DNA of 64,000 nucleotides from an uncultured Alphaproteobacteria bacterium (GTDB lineage Bacteria > Pseudomonadota > Alphaproteobacteria > HIMB59 > GCA-002718135), in the NCBI GenBank assembly GCA_902573325.1, contig CACGJH010000003.1, positions 62,001-126,000 of the forward strand, in the 5' to 3' direction. The notes beneath the pieces are model-generated. The model was not told the DNA's origin. It saw only the letters and a program-made list of their open reading frames with translations, and did not search any database. Positions 17,459 through 26,357 of the stretch are shown piece after piece. Position numbers and translations under genes: made by a program. Within the stretch, counting starts at the first letter, position 1. Each line of letters starts with the position of its first letter.

Positions 17459-18739
17459 TTATTTCTTTTGTCTAATTTTAACTGACATTTTATGTCCATC
17501 TAGACCTTCAAGTCCTGACATTTTTTCAGTATCTTCCGAAAGAGCATTAAAAGATTTTTTATTCATATCAACAACAGAGGTTCTTTTCATAAAATCTAAA
17601 ACACCTAACCCTGATGAAAATTTTGCCGCTCCTGATGTCGGCAACACATGGTTAGTTCCTACAATATAATCACCAAAAGCTTCGACAGAGTATTCACCTA
17701 AAAATATACCGCCAGCATTATTTATATTCGATAATAATTTTTTATTATTAGAAATGTGAATATGTAAATGTTCTGGTGCAACAAAATTTATGATTTCTGA
17801 AGCAAGTTCTATATTATCGACCAAAGCAATAATTCCATTATTTTTTAAACTTTTTTCAATTATTTTCTTTTTTGATAAATCTTTTTTAATTTTTTTAATT
17901 GAACTTAAGACTTTAGTTGCAAAATCTTTACTATCCGTAATTAAAATTGATTGTGCATTTTCATCATGTTCTGCTTGAGCTATTAGATCTGAAGCTACCC
18001 AATCTGGATTATTATTGTTATTTGCAACAACTATTATTTCAGATGGTCCTGCTAGTAAATCTATACCTACTTTTCCATACAATTGTTTTTTTGCCTCTGC
18101 TACATAAGCATTACCAGGTCCAAATATTTTATTAACTGGCTTAATAGTCTGAGTGCCAAACGTTAGTGCACTAATAGCTTGAGCTCCTCCTACAAAATAT
18201 GTTTCTTTAATACCTAATTCCTTTATTAATTTTATAAAATATGGATTAATTGATTTAGTTGGTGGTGTAATACAAACAATTCTTTTTACTCCAGCTATGA
18301 TTGCAGGTACTGCATTCATAATTAAAGATGAGGGATAAAAAGCCCTTCCTCCAGGTACGTACAAGCCAACTGAGTCAATAGGTTTCCATAGAGATTTCAA
18401 TGTTGCACCATTATTAGTATAGATGATATTTTTAGGTAATTGTTTTTTGTGAAATGATGAAATATTTTTTATAGCTTTTTTAAAACTATTAAATATTTGT
18501 GACTCAACTTTACTTTGTATTTTTATTTTAGATAAATCTAAACTAAGATCTTGTTTGCTAATTTTAACTTTATCAAATTTTGCTGCATACTTAATTAGAG
18601 ATTTATCACCATTTTTTTTAACATCATAAATAATTTTTTTTACATCTTCATGAATTGATATACTTGATAATGAATTTCTTTTTTCAATCTTTGTCTTAAA
18701 TTGATTATAAAAATTTTTATTAAATTTTATTATTTTCAT
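17459..18739 (-). CDS. hisD: Histidinol dehydrogenase
   Basis: Zinc-dependent NAD enzyme for the last two steps of histidine synthesis, 426 residues. Signature segments include YVPGGRAFYPSS, VGGAQAISALTFGT, the NAD-site GPGNAYVAEAK, LAGPSEIIVVA, and AEHDENAQ. The catalytic Glu-His pair is in FVAPEHLH. Its ATG overlaps the hisG stop by four bases. Only hisG and hisD of the pathway are here, so the other his genes are elsewhere. Confidence 0.98.
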   Translation of the reverse strand: MKIIKFNKNFYNQFKTKIEKRNSLSSISIHEDVKKIIYDVKKNGDKSLIKYAAKFDKVKISKQDLSLDLSKIKIQSKVESQIFNSFKKAIKNISSFHKKQLPKNIIYTNNGATLKSLWKPIDSVGLYVPGGRAFYPSSLIMNAVPAIIAGVKRIVCITPPTKSINPYFIKLIKELGIKETYFVGGAQAISALTFGTQTIKPVNKIFGPGNAYVAEAKKQLYGKVGIDLLAGPSEIIVVANNNNNPDWVASDLIAQAEHDENAQSILITDSKDFATKVLSSIKKIKKDLSKKKIIEKSLKNNGIIALVDNIELASEIINFVAPEHLHIHISNNKKLLSNINNAGGIFLGEYSVEAFGDYIVGTNHVLPTSGAAKFSSGLGVLDFMKRTSVVDMNKKSFNALSEDTEKMSGLEGLDGHKMSVKIRQKK

Positions 18740-19383
18740 TTAACAAAAGTACCTATTTCAGAAATAATTTTTGAAACCTCATTCATATTTGTCTTATAAG
18801 CTGATCTATTGACAATTAATTTAGATTGAATTTTCATTATTTCTTCAATTTCAGTCAAACCATTTTCTTTTAATGTTTTTCCTGTAGAAACTAAATCTAC
18901 AATTCTCCTACACATATTTAAAGAAGGGGCTAATTCCATTGATCCACTTAGTTTTATAATTTCAACTTGTATTCCCTTATTATAAAAAAATTTTTTAGCA
19001 ATATTTGGGTATTTAGTAGCAATTCTAATATTACTCCAGGTTTCTGGATCCTCTTTTTTTAATAAAGATTTCAGAGCAGCTACAGAAATTCGACAATGAC
19101 CAATATTTAAATCAAGAGGAGCATATATTTCTGAGTAATCAAATTCATTAATTACATCTTCACCAGCTATTCCTATTTGTGCAGCTCCAAATGCAACAAA
19201 TGTACATGCATCAAAGGCTCTTACTTTAATATACTCAATGTTTCTTTTTTTAGATTTGAAGGTTAACTTTCTTGTATCTTTATCAAATAGTAGAGGATCA
19301 GGTGCAAAACTTGTTTTAAGTAACAAGTTTTTACATTCTTTTGTTATTCTGCCTCTTGGTACTGCAATAACTATTTTGCTCAT
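18736..19383 (-). CDS. hisG: ATP phosphoribosyltransferase, short form (HisG)
   Basis: First enzyme of histidine synthesis, joining ATP and PRPP. The 215-residue chain begins KIVIAVPRGRI and carries GIAGEDVI, the ADRIVDLVSTGKTL-like segment CRRIVDLVSTGKTL, and an N-terminal catalytic domain only. The C-terminal ACT-like regulatory domain of long HisG is missing. Short HisG proteins need the regulatory partner HisZ, which is not in this window. It is followed with ATGA overlap by hisD. Confidence 0.96.
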   Translation of the reverse strand: MSKIVIAVPRGRITKECKNLLLKTSFAPDPLLFDKDTRKLTFKSKKRNIEYIKVRAFDACTFVAFGAAQIGIAGEDVINEFDYSEIYAPLDLNIGHCRISVAALKSLLKKEDPETWSNIRIATKYPNIAKKFFYNKGIQVEIIKLSGSMELAPSLNMCRRIVDLVSTGKTLKENGLTEIEEIMKIQSKLIVNRSAYKTNMNEVSKIISEIGTFVK

Positions 19384-19429
19384 AAATTGCAGGCTTTTAT
19401 ATTGTGATCAAAGAAAAAACTAGAAAAAG

Positions 19430-20686
19430 TTAGTTTTTCTGTCTTTTTATTTTTGCCCCTAAGCTACCTAATGTTTTTTCAATATTTTCATAGCCTCTAT
19501 CAAGATGATAGACACGATTTAGTGTTGTTTGACCATTCGCATTCATAGCAGCTAATACTAAACTTATACTAGCTCGTAAATCACTAGCCATTACCTGCGC
19601 TCCTTTAAATGTTTGATTGCCTATTATTGTAGCGGTATCTTTTTCTACTGTAATATTCGCACCTAACCGATTCAGTTCAGGAACATGCATGAATCTATTT
19701 TCAAAAATTGTTTCTTTAATTTTTGACTTCCCATCAGAGATACACATAAGAGACATTAACTGAGCTTGTAAATCAGTGGGAAAACCTGGATATGGACTAG
19801 TTGAAAGACTAGTAGATTTTAGTTTTGATCCTTTAGAGACTTTTATCGAATTTTTACTTACTTTTAATTTTGCTCCCATTTTTTTTAAAATATCAATTAA
19901 CGATTTTAAATAAATAGTATTAAAGTTGTTTATTTCTAAAGCTGAATTTAACATCAAAGCTGCAATTATATATGTGCCAGCTACAATTCTATCAGCAATT
20001 ATCTCATGCTCTGCTTTTTTTAAATTTGTTACACCTTGTACAAGAATAGTTTTTGTTCCATGACCTTCTATTTTTGCACCCATTTTTATAAGGCATTTTG
20101 ACAAATCTTCTATTTCTGGTTCTCTTGCAGCATTAGAAATTTTAGTTTCACCTTTTGCCAATACTGAGGCCATTAGTATATTTTCAGTTGCTCCTACACT
20201 TGGAAATGGTAATTTAATTTTATTTCCAATTAATTGTGATTTAACACTGCCAACGACAAAACCATTTTGAATTTCAAAATTAGCTCCCAATTTTGATAAA
20301 CCAGCAAGATGTATATCTATTGGCCTAGTTCCAATGGCACATCCTCCTGGTAAAGATATTCTAGCCTCACCAAATCGAGAAAGTAATGGACCTAGAATCA
20401 ATATAGAGGCTCTCATTTTTCGCACAACATCATAATCTGCTGATAGATTCTTAATTTTTGATGGATTTATTTTTAATTTATTTTTTTTGTGTTCAATTTT
20501 TACACCATAATTTTTCAGTAGTTTTATTAAATTTAGAACATCAACCACATTAGGTACATTTGAGAGTTTTAAAGTTTCTTTAGATAAAAGAGAAGATACA
20601 ATAATCGGTAGTGCAGAATTTTTTGAACCGTGAACATTAACTGAGCCAGAAATTTTAGAACCTCCTTTTATTATTAATTTATCCAT
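19430..20686 (-). CDS. murA: UDP-N-acetylglucosamine 1-carboxyvinyltransferase MurA
   Basis: First committed enzyme of peptidoglycan synthesis, transferring enolpyruvate to UDP-GlcNAc in the cytosol. The 418-residue chain has the two-domain alpha/beta repeat fold. The active-site loop is SLPGGCAIGTRPIDIHL with the catalytic cysteine at C116, the residue alkylated by fosfomycin. The N-terminal GSVNVHGSKNSALP motif is present. Its start overlaps the end of a small basic ORF by eight bases, and 46 bases separate it from hisG. Confidence 0.98.
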   Translation of the reverse strand: MDKLIIKGGSKISGSVNVHGSKNSALPIIVSSLLSKETLKLSNVPNVVDVLNLIKLLKNYGVKIEHKKNKLKINPSKIKNLSADYDVVRKMRASILILGPLLSRFGEARISLPGGCAIGTRPIDIHLAGLSKLGANFEIQNGFVVGSVKSQLIGNKIKLPFPSVGATENILMASVLAKGETKISNAAREPEIEDLSKCLIKMGAKIEGHGTKTILVQGVTNLKKAEHEIIADRIVAGTYIIAALMLNSALEINNFNTIYLKSLIDILKKMGAKLKVSKNSIKVSKGSKLKSTSLSTSPYPGFPTDLQAQLMSLMCISDGKSKIKETIFENRFMHVPELNRLGANITVEKDTATIIGNQTFKGAQVMASDLRASISLVLAAMNANGQTTLNRVYHLDRGYENIEKTLGSLGAKIKRQKN

Positions 20687-20828
20687 TTTTGCTAATAGCT
20701 TGTTTTCTTTTTAAAATATTTGATTTCAGTTTTTTTTCTAACCTTTTTAATCTCGTTAAGCGTATTTCTTTTTTAGAATCATCTTTTGCTTGATGTATAT
20801 CTTTTTTTTTATTTAATTTATCTGTCAT
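20679..20828 (-). CDS. Small basic protein, 49 residues, unknown
   Basis: An ORF of 49 residues starting MTDKLNKKKDI and ending KRKQAISKNG, very rich in Lys and Arg and predicted helical (KKEIRLTRLKRLEKKLKS). It lies between the DUF2256 gene and murA on the same strand, with a 9-base gap upstream and an 8-base overlap with murA, the spacing of a co-translated gene. I recognise no family. The context supports it being real; poly-A-rich codons make chance ORFs possible in this genome. Confidence 0.55.
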   Translation of the reverse strand: MTDKLNKKKDIHQAKDDSKKEIRLTRLKRLEKKLKSNILKRKQAISKNG

Positions 20829-20837
20829 AAATAAGAT

Positions 20838-21002
<165 letters not shown>

Positions 21003-21006
21003 GATT

Positions 21007-22155
21007 TTACTCAAATAGGTAAAAATATCCGTAGGCAACAACTAATGCAGGAATTGCACTATAAAGGGTTGCTAAAATCGCAGCTTTTGGGGCAAGAGCA
21101 ATTGCTGGGAATAAAGCATCACCATCATTTGAAATAGCATTACCAAGCTCTGCAGAAAGAGGAATATAGCCATTTAGATAAAACGTTGCTACAACAACCT
21201 GCGGTCCACAACCAGGTAAAAAACCAAATAGAATTGCTACCAATGGAACAAACGGCAGCCATAAATCAAAAAATATTTTTAAATCTAAACTTGTAAAGTA
21301 CATAAATATTTCAAAGACAAGAAAACCACTTATGACCCAGGTGGTTACAAAATTAGTTGTATCTACTACTCTTGATAATAATCCTCTACTTTTGTCAGTT
21401 GAGCATTGAAAATCACTTAATGGATTTAATGACCACATAAATATTGAAAGTATTGCTCCAGCAGAAGCTACAAAAACCAAAATTGAGTTGTAAGCTGGTG
21501 AAAATTCTATCTGAAATGCAACTAGAATACCTAAAATAAAACCAGGGATAAATAAAAAAAGCCAAAAGAAATTAAAATTCGATACAAAAGTTTTATTTAT
21601 TTTTTCAAATTCAACTTTTATTTTTGTCTCTGATTGCAAAAAATTTATGCCATGAATAAAATCAATTATATAACCTGAAATTGATCCAACAATTATTCCA
21701 ATACCAAATATTAAAAGTCCTGTTGTAGGCTCAATAGCAAGTATTAAAAAAGCTGCATCGCCCATTGTTGCTGTTAACACAGCAACTAAGGATCCAAAAG
21801 AAATACGCCCCTGAATATATTGCGTCACAACTATTATAGCTCCACCACATCCAGGTATTGCACCTAAAAAAGCAGCTATACCGACATGGAACTTTTGTGT
21901 CTTAGATAAAAAATTCTTTACATCAAACTGTGTTAAACTGTCCAATCCAATAAAAACAAAAAGAGTAAATCCTACAAAAACAGATACTTGGATATAAGCA
22001 TCTATCATTGATGATCGTATAACTTCTCCAAACTCTCCTCCTTGAAAAACAAGAGAAAGCAATAATAGACCAAAAAAAGATTTCTTTAATAACCTTCCAT
22101 CATTCTCAAGAATGATCTTTGTTTTTTCATTAATAGCGTTAATTAGTGCATTCAT
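21007..22155 (-). CDS. mntX: MntX-type manganese transporter (10-TM, formerly DUF2899)
   Basis: 382-residue integral membrane protein with about ten hydrophobic segments and two inverted, related motifs: [16 protein letters not shown] in the first half and [16 protein letters not shown] in the second. This duplicated PGCG signature is that of the 10-TM heavy-metal transporter family that includes MntX, described as the manganese importer of many marine bacteria including SAR11. The divergent neighbour is a DtxR/MntR-type regulator, and a palindrome lies between the two, supporting manganese as substrate. The direction of transport is not shown by sequence. Confidence 0.83.
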   Translation of the reverse strand: MNALINAINEKTKIILENDGRLLKKSFFGLLLLSLVFQGGEFGEVIRSSMIDAYIQVSVFVGFTLFVFIGLDSLTQFDVKNFLSKTQKFHVGIAAFLGAIPGCGGAIIVVTQYIQGRISFGSLVAVLTATMGDAAFLILAIEPTTGLLIFGIGIIVGSISGYIIDFIHGINFLQSETKIKVEFEKINKTFVSNFNFFWLFLFIPGFILGILVAFQIEFSPAYNSILVFVASAGAILSIFMWSLNPLSDFQCSTDKSRGLLSRVVDTTNFVTTWVISGFLVFEIFMYFTSLDLKIFFDLWLPFVPLVAILFGFLPGCGPQVVVATFYLNGYIPLSAELGNAISNDGDALFPAIALAPKAAILATLYSAIPALVVAYGYFYLFE

Positions 22156-22175
22156 TAAATGTATATATAGCTAAT

Positions 22176-22197
22176 AAATATAGCTATGGCTATATTT
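22176..22197. promoter_or_regulatory. Palindrome between mntX and mntR, candidate MntR operator
   Basis: AAATATAGC (22176-22184) and GCTATATTT (22189-22197) form a perfect 9-base inverted repeat around TATG. A further half-like TATAGCTA lies at 22166-22173. The site is 21 bases from the mntX start codon and 24 from the mntR start codon, where it could block both promoters. MntR binding is inference. Confidence 0.7.
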
Positions 22198-22220
22198 TCT
22201 GTTAATTTTTACTGATTATT

Positions 22221-22625
22221 ATGTTAAAAAAAAGGATGTCATTCAGCAAAGTCCGAAATGCTCATAAAACAGAAAATACTGAAGATTATTTAGAGCTAAT
22301 TGCAGAACTTTTAAATTCCAAAGGTGAAGCTCGTATCGTTGATATTGCTGAAAGTTTGGGTATTGCACAAGCCACAGCCAATAAAACAATACAAAGATTA
22401 CAAACACAGGGTTTCATTAAAAGAGAACCTTATCGATCAATTTTTTTAACTTTTAAAGGTCAAAGAATAGCAAGTGAATCAAAAAAAAGGCACAATATTG
22501 TATACAATTTTTTAATAAATCTTGGTTTAGACAAGAATACGGCCTCTGAAGATGCTGAAGGAATAGAGCACCATGTTAGTGAAAAGACACTTCGAAAAAT
22601 GGATAGTTTTAACTCAAAGAAATAA
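22221..22625 (+). CDS. mntR: Manganese-dependent transcriptional regulator MntR (DtxR family)
   Basis: 134-residue DtxR-family repressor. The N-terminal winged helix includes ARIVDIAESLGIAQATANKT as helix-turn-helix and GFIKREPYRSIFLTFKGQ as wing. The C-terminal metal-binding and dimerisation part carries EDAEGIEHHVSE, with the paired histidines used as ligands in the family, and HNIV preceding it. No SH3-like third domain is present, as in MntR. Divergent from mntX with 65 bases between and a palindrome in that gap. Confidence 0.9.
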   Translation: MLKKRMSFSKVRNAHKTENTEDYLELIAELLNSKGEARIVDIAESLGIAQATANKTIQRLQTQGFIKREPYRSIFLTFKGQRIASESKKRHNIVYNFLINLGLDKNTASEDAEGIEHHVSEKTLRKMDSFNSKK

Positions 22626-22661
22626 ATTAAATTTGTTGCCAAATCAATTTTATCTAGTGTA

Positions 22662-22698
22662 TAAAAAAAGAAGGGACACGGCGAATATCCCTTCTTTT
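22662..22698 (+). terminator. Terminator hairpin after mntR
   Basis: GAAGGGA (22670-22676) pairs with TCCCTTC (22688-22694) around an 11-base loop, preceded by A7 and followed by T4. It could act in both directions and lies between mntR and the convergent methyltransferase gene. Confidence 0.75.
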
Positions 22699-22789
22699 CA
22701 TTCTTGGTTTATGGATAGAATATAAACCTAGCTAATAAATACCCGATTCTTGTTTTTGGCTCAAATTTTTTTATAAAAAACCTCAATTT

Positions 22790-23413
22790 TTAATATTTTT
22801 GTAATAAAACAATTTTTATTTTTATTTTATTTTTGAAGTCTTTGTTCATGGGTAAATAATGTAAAGGTCGAGAAATTTTAGTAATTTTTAATAACTTTTG
22901 ATGTTTTTTTAAAATACTTAAAAAATCCTGTTTCTCCCATAAATCTATTCTATGGGTAAATAGTACCAAGCCTTTTTCTTTAAGATTTTTATTAATATTA
23001 GCAAAAAGTTTATCAAAGTTTTTGCAATACGTCATCGAACCAATCAAAGAAATAAGATTAAATTTTATTTTATAATGATGTAATTCTTCAAAGTTTTTTA
23101 TTTGTAATTTCGTATAAATTTTTTTTTCTAAAGAAATTTTTAAGCTTTTTTTTGAAATATCTGATCCATATATATGGCTTTTTGGATAAATTTTTTTTAA
23201 TTCAGCACCAAATAAGCCGGTTCCACATGCTAAATCTAAAATATTTTTTGGTTTAAAATTAGTTGTTTCTTTTAAAAATTTAATGCTTTTTTTAGGTGCT
23301 TGATAATTCCATAACTTAAGTGTTGCATCATAATTTTTGGACCAATCATCATAATATTTTTTTGTTTTATTCAAATTGCCAACACCAGAAACTAGTGATT
23401 TAAAATTACTCAT
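22790..23413 (-). CDS. Class I SAM-dependent methyltransferase
   Basis: 207 residues with a Rossmann methyltransferase fold. Motif I is NILDLACGTGLFGAEL near residues 57-72, followed by an acidic residue in HIYGSDISKKSL that binds the ribose of SAM. The substrate is unknown. Its start overlaps the nitrilase-family gene by eight bases. In alphaproteobacteria a nitrilase-family gene and a methyltransferase gene are often neighbours, and this may be the same pairing. It is the last gene of the long minus-strand run that begins near 38.2 kb, though a break within the run is possible. Confidence 0.87.
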   Translation of the reverse strand: MSNFKSLVSGVGNLNKTKKYYDDWSKNYDATLKLWNYQAPKKSIKFLKETTNFKPKNILDLACGTGLFGAELKKIYPKSHIYGSDISKKSLKISLEKKIYTKLQIKNFEELHHYKIKFNLISLIGSMTYCKNFDKLFANINKNLKEKGLVLFTHRIDLWEKQDFLSILKKHQKLLKITKISRPLHYLPMNKDFKNKIKIKIVLLQKY

Positions 23414-24212
23414 ATTTTAAAGAAGGAATCTTTTTTCTTATTTTTTTTACATCAGAAATATTAATGGTTGAGTGAAGAATTGCAGGCTTATTTTTAGTAC
23501 TATTTACAATGTTTCCCCATGGATCTGCTAAAAGAGAATATCCATAAGTCTTTCTTTTCATATGATGATTTCCACACATACCTGTTGCTACAATAAAAAC
23601 ATTATTCTCTATAGCTCGTGATCTATTCAAAACCTCCCAATGATCTTTTCCGGTTGGTCTAGTAAAAGCAGCAGGAACTAAAATAATTGAACAATCTTTT
23701 TTAGCAAGCTGCCTATACAAATTAGGAAATCGTAAATCATAACAAATTGTCAATCCTAATTTAATATTATTAATTTTTGTAAAAATTATTTTATTTCCTG
23801 CTTTAAATAAATATGATTCTTGATGTTTTTCATTATTATTAATTTTGACATCAAACATATGAATTTTATCATATGTTTTTTTTATTACTCCATGATTATC
23901 AATAAAAAAAGATCTGTTAACTAGTTTGCGTTGTTTTTTTACTTTTAAGAGTAAAGAACCAAGATTTATATTAACCTTATTTTTTTTAGCAAAATTTTTT
24001 GCCATTTTTAAAACTGGGCATGTATTTTGATATGGGGCATTTAATAATAAAAAATTTTTATCATTAGTAATAATGTTGGAGCATTCTGGTGTGCAAATCA
24101 AATGAGGTTTAAATTTTAATGTTTTTTTAAAATTTTTTTCTAAATTGTTTGCATTCAAATTTGCTATGTGACTAGCAGAAAATTGAATTTGAGATATTCT
24201 AAGTTTACCCAT
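23406..24212 (-). CDS. Nitrilase-superfamily amidohydrolase (Nit1/deaminated glutathione amidase-like)
   Basis: 268-residue carbon-nitrogen hydrolase. The Glu-Lys-Cys triad is visible: E in ICTPECSN, K in YDKIHMFDV, and C in GLTICYDLRFPNLYR. The YDKIHMFDV form and overall length match the Nit1 branch, whose members repair deaminated glutathione. Specificity is inferred, but several glutathione-linked genes occur elsewhere in the window. It overlaps the following methyltransferase by eight bases, and five bases separate it from the MFS gene upstream. Confidence 0.88.
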   Translation of the reverse strand: MGKLRISQIQFSASHIANLNANNLEKNFKKTLKFKPHLICTPECSNIITNDKNFLLLNAPYQNTCPVLKMAKNFAKKNKVNINLGSLLLKVKKQRKLVNRSFFIDNHGVIKKTYDKIHMFDVKINNNEKHQESYLFKAGNKIIFTKINNIKLGLTICYDLRFPNLYRQLAKKDCSIILVPAAFTRPTGKDHWEVLNRSRAIENNVFIVATGMCGNHHMKRKTYGYSLLADPWGNIVNSTKNKPAILHSTINISDVKKIRKKIPSLKYE

Positions 24213-24217
24213 TATTT

Positions 24218-25378
24218 TTACTTATATTTAAATAAAAATATAACAGCACAAATAAATACAACAAATGTTAATAAATACATATTTAATGTTAATGAATATG
24301 TTTCAGCTAGAAAACCAATTCCAGCAGGCAAAATCATTGTAGAAGACAATCCAATTGTTATAAGATTAGTCACAGTCATTGGGATACTTTCATTGGATTG
24401 TTTAACCGCTTGTCGAATTATTATAGGAACTAAATTTGCAATAGCAAATCCATAAATACATAGAACTGCTAGTATAATGTAGAAGTTATTGGTTAATAAA
24501 GACAAAAACATTATAGCTGCGCCAATCATCACAAAGTGACAACCTACAACTTTTTCAGTGAATAAATTAATCAAAGAATTTGAAAATAAATTAGCAAAAA
24601 TCCCTCCAATGCTAAAAAAGATTAATCCCATACTTGCTAAGTAAAGAGGAGTATTCAAATCTTTTGACAGCCATAATGTCGACCAATCCATAATTATTCC
24701 ACCTGATCCAAAAACAAAAAATAACAAAAATCCAAATAAAAGAATATTCATCTCTGGTAATTTAAATTTCTCACCTTCACCTTTAAAATCTAAATCTCGG
24801 GGTAATCCATAAGAATATACAAAAGAAGAAACTAAGATTGATAAAAAGGATAAGATCGTAAACGATATGTAAGGTTCATAATTATTTCTCATTATTAAAC
24901 CTGCTAATCCCCCTCCAAGGAGAATTCCTAAATTAAATCCCATAGCATAATACGGTGTTATAATTTTTTTAAAATGTCTTTCAATAAGTTGACTATGTAT
25001 ACCTCCAATTGGTCCAGATGCGCCCCATCCTATTCCACCAGATATAAAAGTTAATAAAAAATAAAAATATGATGAAGAAATAACAGTCAATAAGGCAGAA
25101 AATGTAACAATAGGAAAAGCTAAACTCATAACTAATTTAGTTCCATATTTTGGGACTAATATCCTTCCAGCAATTTGGTTAGAAATTATAAAAAAAATTC
25201 CAAAAAGTAATATCGCATAGCTTAAATCAGACTCGTCAATTGAAAGTCTCTCCATATTCCAAGGTGTTATTCCAAAATAACAGCCCACGACTATCATTGG
25301 ATAGGTAGAAGTAATTACAGACGCAATGGTAGCTCTTCTAAAAATTATTTTTTCTTCTAACACAAAATTTTTTACCAA
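24218..25378 (-). CDS. Major facilitator superfamily transporter
   Basis: 386-residue membrane protein with 12 predicted transmembrane helices, an MFS-like loop after helix 2 (GRILVPKYGTKLVM, the place of the G-x-x-x-D-R/K motif), and symmetric halves. The substrate cannot be read. Its start overlaps the stop of the aldo/keto reductase by seven bases. It belongs to the run containing the binding-protein transporter and the four glycohydrolase-family genes, so a sugar or organic acid is a reasonable guess. Confidence 0.88.
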   Translation of the reverse strand: MVKNFVLEEKIIFRRATIASVITSTYPMIVVGCYFGITPWNMERLSIDESDLSYAILLFGIFFIISNQIAGRILVPKYGTKLVMSLAFPIVTFSALLTVISSSYFYFLLTFISGGIGWGASGPIGGIHSQLIERHFKKIITPYYAMGFNLGILLGGGLAGLIMRNNYEPYISFTILSFLSILVSSFVYSYGLPRDLDFKGEGEKFKLPEMNILLFGFLLFFVFGSGGIIMDWSTLWLSKDLNTPLYLASMGLIFFSIGGIFANLFSNSLINLFTEKVVGCHFVMIGAAIMFLSLLTNNFYIILAVLCIYGFAIANLVPIIIRQAVKQSNESIPMTVTNLITIGLSSTMILPAGIGFLAETYSLTLNMYLLTFVVFICAVIFLFKYK

Positions 25379-26355
25379 CGATGATGCACATCATCAAAAA
25401 AATATTCTGTGTAAATATTACTAATTTTTTCCATCAAAGAAGAAATTTCATTAATATTTGAAGAAGAAGTATTTAAATTCACATGATCTTTATTTTTAGC
25501 ACCCGGAATAACAACACTAACTGCATCATGCATCAAAATCCATCTTAGCGATAATTGTGATAAAGTTATTTCAGTTGGCAAAATATTTTTTAAATCTTCA
25601 ACTGCATCTAATGCTTTGTTAAAATTAACACCTGAAAATGTTTCTCCAACATCAAATGCATCACCATTTATATTATAATTTCTATGATCATCAGGAGCAA
25701 AAGAAGAATCTTTTGAGAACTTACCTGTTAACAAACCACTTGCAAGAGGCACCCTGACTATAATTGCAACTTTTTTTTCTTTTGCTATTTGAAATAATTT
25801 TTCAGCAGGTTTTTGTCTAAAAATATTAAAAATAACTTGTATCGATTTTGTATTTGGACGTTTGATACAAGCTAAAGCTTCATCAACTGTTTGAACACTA
25901 AATCCGTAATTTTGAATTTTTCCTTTACTCACTAAATAATCTAACATTTCAAATGCATGATCAGATGAATATACTTCGGTTGGAGGACAATGCATTTGTA
26001 ACAGATCAATTGTTTCAACATTAAGATTTGATAAAGATTGATCTACATAAGACTCCATTAATTCCTTATTATAGTATCCCTCGGCTACATGAGGATTGAT
26101 TTGTCTCCCAGCTTTTGTTGCCACATAAATTCTTTCAGATACTGATTTAATAAATTCACCTACAAATTTTTCACTTCTACCCATGCCATAGACATCAGCA
26201 GTATCAAAAAAATTAACACCATTTTCAAATGATGATTTTAATACTTCTTTAGCTTTATCTTCACTAACTTCTCCCCAGTCTGCTCCAATTTGCCAGCAAC
26301 CCAATCCAATTTCGGATACGTTCCAATCTAATGATCCAAATTTTCTATATTTCAT
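25372..26355 (-). CDS. Aldo/keto reductase
   Basis: 327-residue NADPH-dependent TIM-barrel oxidoreductase. The catalytic residues are in FFDTADVYGMGRSE (Asp, Tyr), VATKAGR (Lys) and LLQMHCPP (His). The C-terminal LSLRWILMHDAVSVVIPGA segment binds the cofactor. Members act on sugars, aldehydes and many carbonyls. It lies two bases downstream of the first glycohydrolase-family gene, so it is almost certainly co-transcribed and probably processes a released aldose or ketose. Confidence 0.93.
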   Translation of the reverse strand: MKYRKFGSLDWNVSEIGLGCWQIGADWGEVSEDKAKEVLKSSFENGVNFFDTADVYGMGRSEKFVGEFIKSVSERIYVATKAGRQINPHVAEGYYNKELMESYVDQSLSNLNVETIDLLQMHCPPTEVYSSDHAFEMLDYLVSKGKIQNYGFSVQTVDEALACIKRPNTKSIQVIFNIFRQKPAEKLFQIAKEKKVAIIVRVPLASGLLTGKFSKDSSFAPDDHRNYNINGDAFDVGETFSGVNFNKALDAVEDLKNILPTEITLSQLSLRWILMHDAVSVVIPGAKNKDHVNLNTSSSNINEISSLMEKISNIYTEYFFDDVHHRW

Positions 26356-26357
26356 AT

